Source of the DNA: Acanthamoeba lenticulata
Taxonomy: Eukaryota > Discosea > Longamoebia > Acanthamoebidae
Assembly: GCA_002179805.1 (NCBI GenBank)
Contig: NAVB01000233.1
Location: forward strand, 141,664 to 205,663
Direction: 5' to 3'
DNA length: 64,000 nt
The notes under the pieces were generated by a model that was not told the DNA's origin, searched no databases, and saw only the letters and a list, made by a program, of their open reading frames with translations. Below are positions 57,926-64,000 of this stretch, in pieces (the first letter of the stretch is position 1; each line of letters begins with the position of its first letter). The position numbers and the translations under genes were made by a program.

Positions 57926-59392
57926 TCACTTCTTCCCCTCGTTCTCTGCTTTAATGGCTTCGATCCTCTGTGGCCACAGCGAGTGCGAAGTGAGCGCACC
58001 GGGGAAAGCAAGGGAGAAAACAGAACGTACGGCCTGCAGCTCTTCCTTGAGCTTGACTTCGTACGCGCGGACGTCGGCCATTGTCATCTCGATCCACTCG
58101 TCCAGCCAGCAGAAGATCTGCTTATGGAAGCGCAGGAAGATGTTCGTCTCCATCTGTGCATTGTCGCAGTCAGCCACAAGAATACGCGTAGCGCACGAGA
58201 TCAAGCTACAGAGAAATGGGCAACTCCTGAGATCTAGAGCACGTACACCCATCATGAAGTTCTCGACCTTCGTCTGCAGGCCCCACCACTTGAACTCGAC
58301 CGTCACAAGCTTATAGCAGCACATGACGGGGTCAGCCTCCTGTTGCCAGCCTGATGTGGCGGCAGCAGCGTTAGTGTGCGGGCGCTACTGGGCGCAAGCT
58401 AAAGAAAGTAAGCGTCCTGACCCTCCTTAAGCGGGCCGCGGCCGGTCTTCTCGGAGTGGAACTTGGTCGGATCCTCGTCCTCCTTGTAGTCCTTCTCCTC
58501 CATCTGCTTGACAATGTCAATGTACTCGACTTCCCTCTTCTTCAACACATCTGGTGGCAGGTTGTGAATCTGTTGTTGTTGTTGTCGAGCATTAGAGTCA
58601 TGCTGCCATAGGGGCGAGGTGGGGGTGAGGAGGTTAGAGGGGGCACGTTACGTTTTCCTGCTCACCGCGATCGGCCGCATGCCTCGTCTCGACGATAAAC
58701 TGGAACTTGTCGCCCATGAACGGGCTCTGCACGGCAAACCAAACAACAAGAAAATGAGTGGACCAGGCTTTGTGGGCCACGTAGACAGAAGGGGAAGGAG
58801 TCATTTACCGTCAGGACTGGATAGTAGAACGGGGCAAACGACAAAGGGGTAGGAAATGAGAAAGAGGAAAAGGTGAGCCTGAGGCAACTGGAGGCGCCAA
58901 TCTTAAGATGAGCAGCGTACTGGTTTTGCAGTGCGGGTAAGCATTCCACGCCTTTTCTTCGAGCATAAGCGCGCTTGCAGGAGCGAGCGCACGGGCCCAT
59001 CCAGGCAACCGGCTACAAAAGCTCGCCGTCAATCGATTGCGCAAAAAGAAAGAACGAAAAAAGAAAAAGAGACAAAGATCGAAGGAAGGGGGGGGGGGAG
59101 CAAGGGAGGTTATGCCTTCCCAGGTGGTAGATCTTGTGCGTGTACTGGCCCTTGCCCATCTCTTCGTTTTCAAAGGGCTCGTTCACCAAAATCTCCACGC
59201 CTGCGTCACCGTGAGTCTCCTGGTTCGAGGTCTTTGCGACCGAGTAGAGCTGACCGATCTGGTATTCCTCCAGAGACACGGGCATGACGATGCGGCTTCA
59301 CAAAAAGAGAAGGGACAACCAAGTTCACCATAAGCACCAGTTTGCCTTAACTTTAACTGGTGGCTTACGTACAACTCTTTGATTTGAACCAT
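57926..59392 (-). CDS. Phosphatidylinositol transfer protein (class I PITP)
   Basis: Carries phosphatidylinositol and phosphatidylcholine between membranes and supports phosphoinositide signalling. Exon 1 is only 20 bases (59392-59373); exon 2 starts at 59295. With that join the start reads [20 protein letters not shown], in register with PITP alpha/beta. Further matches are [79 protein letters not shown], and [20 protein letters not shown]. The lipid-exchange loop and regulatory region are complete, and the protein ends shortly after them, without the long extension of RdgB-type PITPs. Several internal introns are short. Confidence 0.93.
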
Positions 59393-59758
59393 GGTGTCTT
59401 CTCAAAGAAAGGCTTGTGGATGCGTGTAGAGGAGTTGATGTTGATTTGAGTGCGTAACGAGCTCGCCCACAAAGGGCAACAACGCAGGCAAACTTAGTTG
59501 TAGAATGTGAAGCAGCTTCGCGCTGTGTTGGCAGGGCGTGGCCCGCACGTTTGACCCCGCAACACGCTCGAAAACCCGCCCAACGCGCCACTCAGATCTT
59601 TCCTGCTTGTTCTTTTACGTTCTTCTTGCCCGAAGCGACCTCCTCCCTGTTCCTGCGGGGGGAAGCCACAACGCGCGTAACCTGCCACTACTAGCACGTC
59701 TTCTTCAACGCTCTGATTCTTTATGAAAGAAACTGTTCGCTTTCAATCCGCGCTGCCG
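59393..59758. other. Intergenic region upstream of the PITP gene
   Basis: Promoter of the PITP gene plus the 3' UTR of the CCCH zinc-finger gene, both on the minus strand. No supported gene, RNA or repeat; frames here are short and without domains. Confidence 0.6.
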
Positions 59759-61081
59759 CTAATCCTCAAGCAGCTCGTTGAGCTCGTCGTCGTCGATTAC
59801 CTCGGCGGCCACGCTGTTGATGTCGTCGACGCCAATCTCGGCCAGCTCCTTTTCAAAGTCATCCTCCTCTTCTACCGGCTGCAGTTGGGCTGGTTTTGCG
59901 GCGGGGTCGGCTCGCGGTTGCTTCTGCTGCGGCTGTGGCAGGGCTCGGGTCGTCGCGGCGCTTTCCTCTCGTCCGCGCTTTACGCCGCCAGCTCCGCCAG
60001 GACGGGACGGGGCACCAGCAGCACTTGCTGATGCCGGCTTGCTGTTGTTCTTCTCCTGCAGGAGCTCCTCGAGCGTCTTGACGCCAAAGCTGGGCGTCGT
60101 GCTGCTGCTACTGCTAGCCGTAGTGCTAGTGCCACTTGAGGCGGGGCGCGAGCGAATGCCGTTACCCTTGGCCCGCTCCTGCTTGCTGCTCCCGCCGGTG
60201 GCGGTTGCGGAGGCGCTCTGGTTGCCGCCCTTGGCCGTGCGCGGCACACTCATCTCAGGCAGCGGAGGACGTGTACGTGCTTGCTTGGTGTCAGCCTTGC
60301 GCTGCTGTGGCTCCTCTCGTGGCTTGGCTGTTGACGGCTGCTTCGATGGCTCGACTTTGATGCCCTTCTCCTGTTGCTCCTTATCCTTCATGATCTCGTC
60401 AAAGGACTTGACAAAGCTCGCGGTAGAAGCACCAGTGCTTGCGGCTGACTGCTCGCGAGGTGACAAAGTCGGCAGGGCAGCGGTCTTGTTGCGAATAGGC
60501 CTGAGCGGTCCAGAGGGTGCAGGGACTGGCGCGGCGGGCTTGATGACCGGCGACGCCGAAGCGACAGGGCTGCTGGTGTCCTTGGCACTGGCGTTACGCG
60601 GTGTGAGAGTAGCCGTCAGCTGCGTCTCTTGGTCAGGCCTCGGCATGGCCGGGGACGTGATGGTTCCCGTGTGCAAAAACAGGCAGTCAGGTCTCGTGCA
60701 CGATTGGTTGTAGAAGCACAACGTGCGAGTCCTCTGTTGTTGGGCAGGCAATGGGGTTGTCATTAAAATAGAGGACATATCAGGCCTGTTCTCAACTTGG
60801 CGTCAAGTTTAGTACTTACTTGAGGTGTTCGCGGCAAGGTGGGATGCCTGTTGGGGCAATCAGGGTCGCTGCACTGCTCCAACAGCCAATCGATGCAGAT
60901 AGGGTGCCCCCGTACTTCCGGATTATGTCGGAACTCACAGCTGTCGCCCTAGATGAACAAAAACCTTCAGTGTAAGCTGCCCAACCCTTAGATATGTTCG
61001 AGATCGAGGTCTACTGCAAGGTACCTTGATGCAGTGACCACTGACAAAAAAGTGGCAATCCTCGACCTTCTTGTTCTCCAT
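59759..61081 (-). CDS. CCCH zinc-finger protein, ZC3H11A-like
   Basis: Likely RNA-binding factor linked to mRNA export. Three exons (61081-61025, 60948-60820, 60733-59759) give 386 residues. The first 90 residues hold three CCCH fingers: DCHFFVSGHCIKGDSCEFRH, then CIDWLLEQCSDPDCPNRH and a third spanning an exon join, LCFYNQSCTRPDCLFLH. The rest is disordered (Ser, Pro, Lys) apart from short conserved-looking helices such as GVKTLEELLQEK and SFDEIMKDKEQQ, the first of which resembles the KTLEEI motif of ZC3H11A, and an acidic C-terminus (VIDDDELNELLED). Finger order and the helix motif support the family; a specific TREX role is inferred. Confidence 0.75.
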
Positions 61082-61578
61082 TCTAAGCAAATCTGAAGAA
61101 GTTGGCTTGGTGAATAAGAGCAAAGACGCAGGAGAGGCAGTTGATGTACCTGAGGGAAAAGAAAAGCGGGCTGTGGGCCGAAGGGGTTAGTGGGTGGAGA
61201 GTCGTTGTTTGTATGAGGCAAGAAGCGAGAGACTAAATTGGCGCTAGGTGGCTGGTGTCCATTCTGGTGCCTCAACCTTCCGAACGGCGATGGCTTTTCT
61301 CGAATTAAAGATGCCGGCATCTTTGTTCGATCATAATTTTAGCCATTCTTTGATGCTCGTTCTTGGTTGAAGGAGAAGGTGCTGCGACCATCCATGATCC
61401 ATGTCTCCTCATGAGGGCGAAACGATCGATTGGTCGTACCACGAGCAAGAGGCGGTGCCGGTCGCGGGCCGTGTCCTTGTTGATTGAAAGGCCTTGTTTT
61501 TTTGGCCTTCTGCCTTTTTCTTTCCTGTTCTGGTCGACAAAAACAGCCTTTTTTTTTTTTTTTAACGCTGATTTTTAC
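61082..61578. other. Intergenic region upstream of the CCCH gene
   Basis: Contains the CCCH gene promoter and 3' UTR of the mitochondrial carrier gene. A TTGGCGC motif near 61235 is a weak E2F-like box. A T-run at 61547-61563 may be the carrier gene's poly(A) region read in reverse. No gene or RNA is supported. Confidence 0.55.
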
Positions 61579-63207
61579 CTAAGTTGAATCGACCTCGATG
61601 TGGAGCCATTTCTTGAGAACGTCGTACACACCAAAGGAGACGGCACAGAAGGGCAGCGAGCGCAGTGCCTGCGGCAAGAGTCCATTATAGAGCCCAAGTA
61701 TGCCCTCATGTCGTACGACCGTTCGCAGGCAGTCCCAGGAGCCTGTGACTACTGCGTAAGCAAGAGCTCTGAAGACCTCGCCTGAACAAGCGCACGTACT
61801 GGTGTAGAGTTTGGCATGGCCTTGCATGCCTTGCAGCATCATGCGTCGTTGTATAAGGTCGATGGGGAAGGTGGCCGTCATGGCGACCATCCCAGACCAC
61901 ATGCCGCTCACCAACGATATCCAGAGCTTGTGTTCCCGTGGCGGTGGTGGCCTGGGAAGTGAATCAGCACAAAAGTAAAGGACTAAGCTAATTGACTCAG
62001 ATAACATCAACGTTTAGCTAGTGAGGAGGGCGATACTCAGTGGGGGCCTGGGATGCTATGACTGTCGGTGGTGTATGGGGGCTCTCTGTCATATCCTCAA
62101 GGAAGTTGCGGCACAGCTCGAAGACGGCGAAGTTGATTGCTGCACGCACCCGGTCCGGGTTGTGGAGTGCTTATGGATCGAGGCTCTAAAGTGTGCAAAA
62201 CTGGGAAAGGGTGAGCACATACCCAAGTTGGGAACGACAGAAATATAGGCCAGCGAGGCGCCATTGTAGAGCGACCGGAGGCCCTCCTGCTGCACGATCT
62301 GGCGGATCATGGAGGTGATGCTGCCCTGGTACTTGGTCGATACACACATGCGCGTTCGTAGGAGATCCAGCGGGTATGTCACCACTGCAGACGTCAGGCC
62401 AGACAAACCTGTTCGCCCACGAGCCGACCGCACCACCAGGAACTTCAAGGTCCATGCAAGCAAGCTAGCTCATTTGAAGAGCAGAACGTACCGCCTGCCA
62501 CGAGACGGACAGTGATGTTGGAGGTCTTTGAATTGCGGTCAAAGAAGGTCGAGCACATCATTTGGTTCTTGTAGTATTCGTAGCTAAGGTAGCCGATGCC
62601 TGACGACGGCACGCTGCGCAGGATGTCCACACCATTGCCCCTAAAGAAGCCTCGCACTCCCTCCTACTCAAAACAAAACACATTAAGCGCCCACTTCAGA
62701 GGCAGATGAAACAAGAGGGGGGCTTGGCGTGCCTTCTGCCAGATGGACTGCGCGACAGCAGTCATACAGCGCCACTGGGAAGTCCGACAAGCGATCCTGA
62801 TGGGAGCCTTCATGCCCTCGGCGTCGGTGTAGAGTGTGTGAGTCTGTAGCACGATGGTGATGCGCGAGAAAGGACTGCCACATAACCGCGCCACGCCCCC
62901 TGCGGTGCCGCCTGGAGACCCAGTTTGCCCTGTTAGCTGCTGCTCTCTGCTCCGAGACTGGGCTTAAACAGGCAAAGCAAAGATCGCGACCGCACCTGCA
63001 GCAAACAGCTTGGCGAGGTGAAGGCTGGCAGTGTTCTCCACATCTTGGTCTTTTTTCGGCGACGCCTTTGTTCTCAAGTTAGACAGTTTCAATCACGTGA
63101 TTAAAGAAAATAAAGATTTGTGTTGTGGTACCACGTTATGGCGTTTCATTCTTTGGTTCAGAATGACTTGCAACAATTGTCCCGTACGTGAAGGCACTGA
63201 CCGACAT
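61579..63207 (-). CDS. Mitochondrial carrier (SLC25) family protein
   Basis: Inner-membrane solute transporter with three ~100-residue repeats. Exon 1 is 20 bases (63207-63188); the next exons include 63072-62996, 62911-62733, 62663-62492 and from 62408, with the last ending at 61579. Repeat 1 opens LHLAKLFAAGGTAGGVARL and SPFSRITIVLQ; repeat 2 has the signature PLDLLRTRM and later EGLRSLYNG; repeat 3 has PIDLIQRRMMLQG and EGILGLYNGLLPQALR. Repeat 1 lacks the usual Px(D/E)xx(K/R) core, reading SPFSRI. The pattern with PxDLxRxRM and a basic RR.MLQG repeat 3 fits the ATP-Mg/CoA/ADP group. No presequence is visible, as usual for these carriers. The intron at 62732 uses a GC donor (AAG|GCACGC). 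Confidence 0.88.
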
Positions 63208-64000
63208 GTTGTGGTGAGGTGGTTCGCACGTAAGGCCCGCCCGCTCAACCTGCACCTCGCCGGCACGGCGCAGATTTGGGCTGCTTTTCGCGTTCCTGTC
63301 GGTAAAGCCTCAAGCAAACGAACACGGCAAGACAAGGAAGACAAAGCTTCCACTTCGTAACAAGAGCAGATTGAGATTGTGCCTCCCGTCGGCGCAAGTC
63401 TCCTAAATGCGAACCCGTGAATGAAGCTGGTAGTGGGACGGACACTGTACATTTCGTGGGCAGCAAAAGCTGCCTTGCTGGCCTTGCAAGCCACAAAAGC
63501 GCAGTGCGCACTGCGAGCTCAAGCGGACCTATGTCATAGCTACATTGACGAAGCATCAAGTTGCACGTTGGTCATCGCATAAAATAGCTCCAGAAGCTTG
63601 ATGTTTGTCTGGACGGATTGGACTTTTGTGAGTGCACATGCGTGAAGCCCAAGCAAAGTGTTGGCTGTACGAGGAAGCGCTGGCTGGGACAGTAGCAAGG
63701 AGATGCAACATGAGCAGTTCAAGTAGTGCCACAACCGAATCGGTCAAGAAGATGTGGAGAAAGGACGCGCGCACAGCTACACTCATCACCACCACCAAAC
63801 TGAAAGTGAGTGTCCCCTGAGGGAGGGAGTGTTTGGGGGAAGGCGTACTGGTCCCAATAAAATTGATGGAGAAGGGGTGGCCTTTGCTGATGAGGTGCAT
63901 GAACAAAACGTAGCCGTTGGTGATGCACAAGAAGCTTGTTGCCGACTGCCGCTGCTGAGGGCTCCTAACCGTCCGGGCCAACCACACCTGGGCAGGTACA
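63208..64000. other. Right edge, no confidently assignable gene
   Basis: Upstream of the carrier gene. A minus-strand frame from the window edge (about 63987 to 63556) with internal hydrophobic segments, and an overlapping frame at 63734-63540 that includes a helix-rich NTLLGLHACALTK stretch, could be exons of a gene continuing to the right, but no family is recognisable and splice sites are ambiguous. Its composition does not suggest a mobile element. I mark it unresolved. Confidence 0.4.

Noticed and set aside
59295..59392. Apparent frameshift at the start of the PITP gene
   Set aside because: The strong-looking donor at TAC|GTAAGC breaks the frame, but the overlapping donor GAGTT|GTACGT restores the family N-terminus MVQIKEFRIVMPV, so no defect is needed.

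Overview
This window is nuclear DNA from a unicellular eukaryote and most resembles Acanthamoeba (Amoebozoa, Discosea). The evidence is GC-rich exons cut by many short introns (about 50-200 bp, less GC-rich, GT-AG with some GC-AG), tightly packed genes on both strands, and a gene set found in free-living amoebae: STAT, RasGAP with DEP domains, F-box/MORN proteins, amoebal thaumatin-like proteins and tyrosine-kinase-like kinases. The species call comes from this combination and recalled protein families; no database was searched. Most exon joins below were found by requiring GT(or GC)...AG ends, a matching phase and family continuity; joins I could not fix are flagged.

Layout. 1-5.8 kb: fragment of a minus-strand gene, an IPUT1-like GT8 glycosyltransferase, and a small zinc-binding putative transcription factor. 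5.8-12.2 kb: ribosomal protein eL33 and ORC2 in a head-to-head pair with a perfect E2F-like palindrome between them, then the rRNA-processing kinase Grc3/NOL9. 12.5-21.8 kb (all minus): a small membrane protein, a STE20-like kinase with a prenylation-type tail, a ZNT9-like CDF transporter and a CDK12/Ctk1-like kinase. 22.2-28.9 kb (all plus): UPF0538 protein, a Ras GTPase, an F-box/MORN protein and a possible REC114-like protein. 28.9-31.2 kb: an unrecognised protein, BLOS1 and a secreted thaumatin-like protein. 31.4-44.3 kb (all minus): a DEP-DEP-C2-RasGAP, a very large F-box protein with a fascin-like end, and a seven-transmembrane receptor fused to a TKL kinase. 45.1-55.8 kb: kelch protein, ATP-grasp-like protein, SPX-aspartoacylase fusion, methyltransferase-like protein and a STAT. 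56-63.2 kb: SPAG7, dynein light chain LC8, PITP, a ZC3H11-like CCCH protein and a mitochondrial carrier.

There is no operon, but signalling genes are over-represented: a Ras and a RasGAP, three protein kinases, a 7TM receptor, a PITP, an SPX protein (inositol pyrophosphate sensing) and a STAT. The most unusual architectures are the TOM1/GPR137-like 7TM-TKL kinase fusion, whose catalytic loop lacks the usual lysine, and the SPX-AstE/AspA enzyme fusion. I see no rRNA, convincing tRNA, transposon, viral insertion or CRISPR array.
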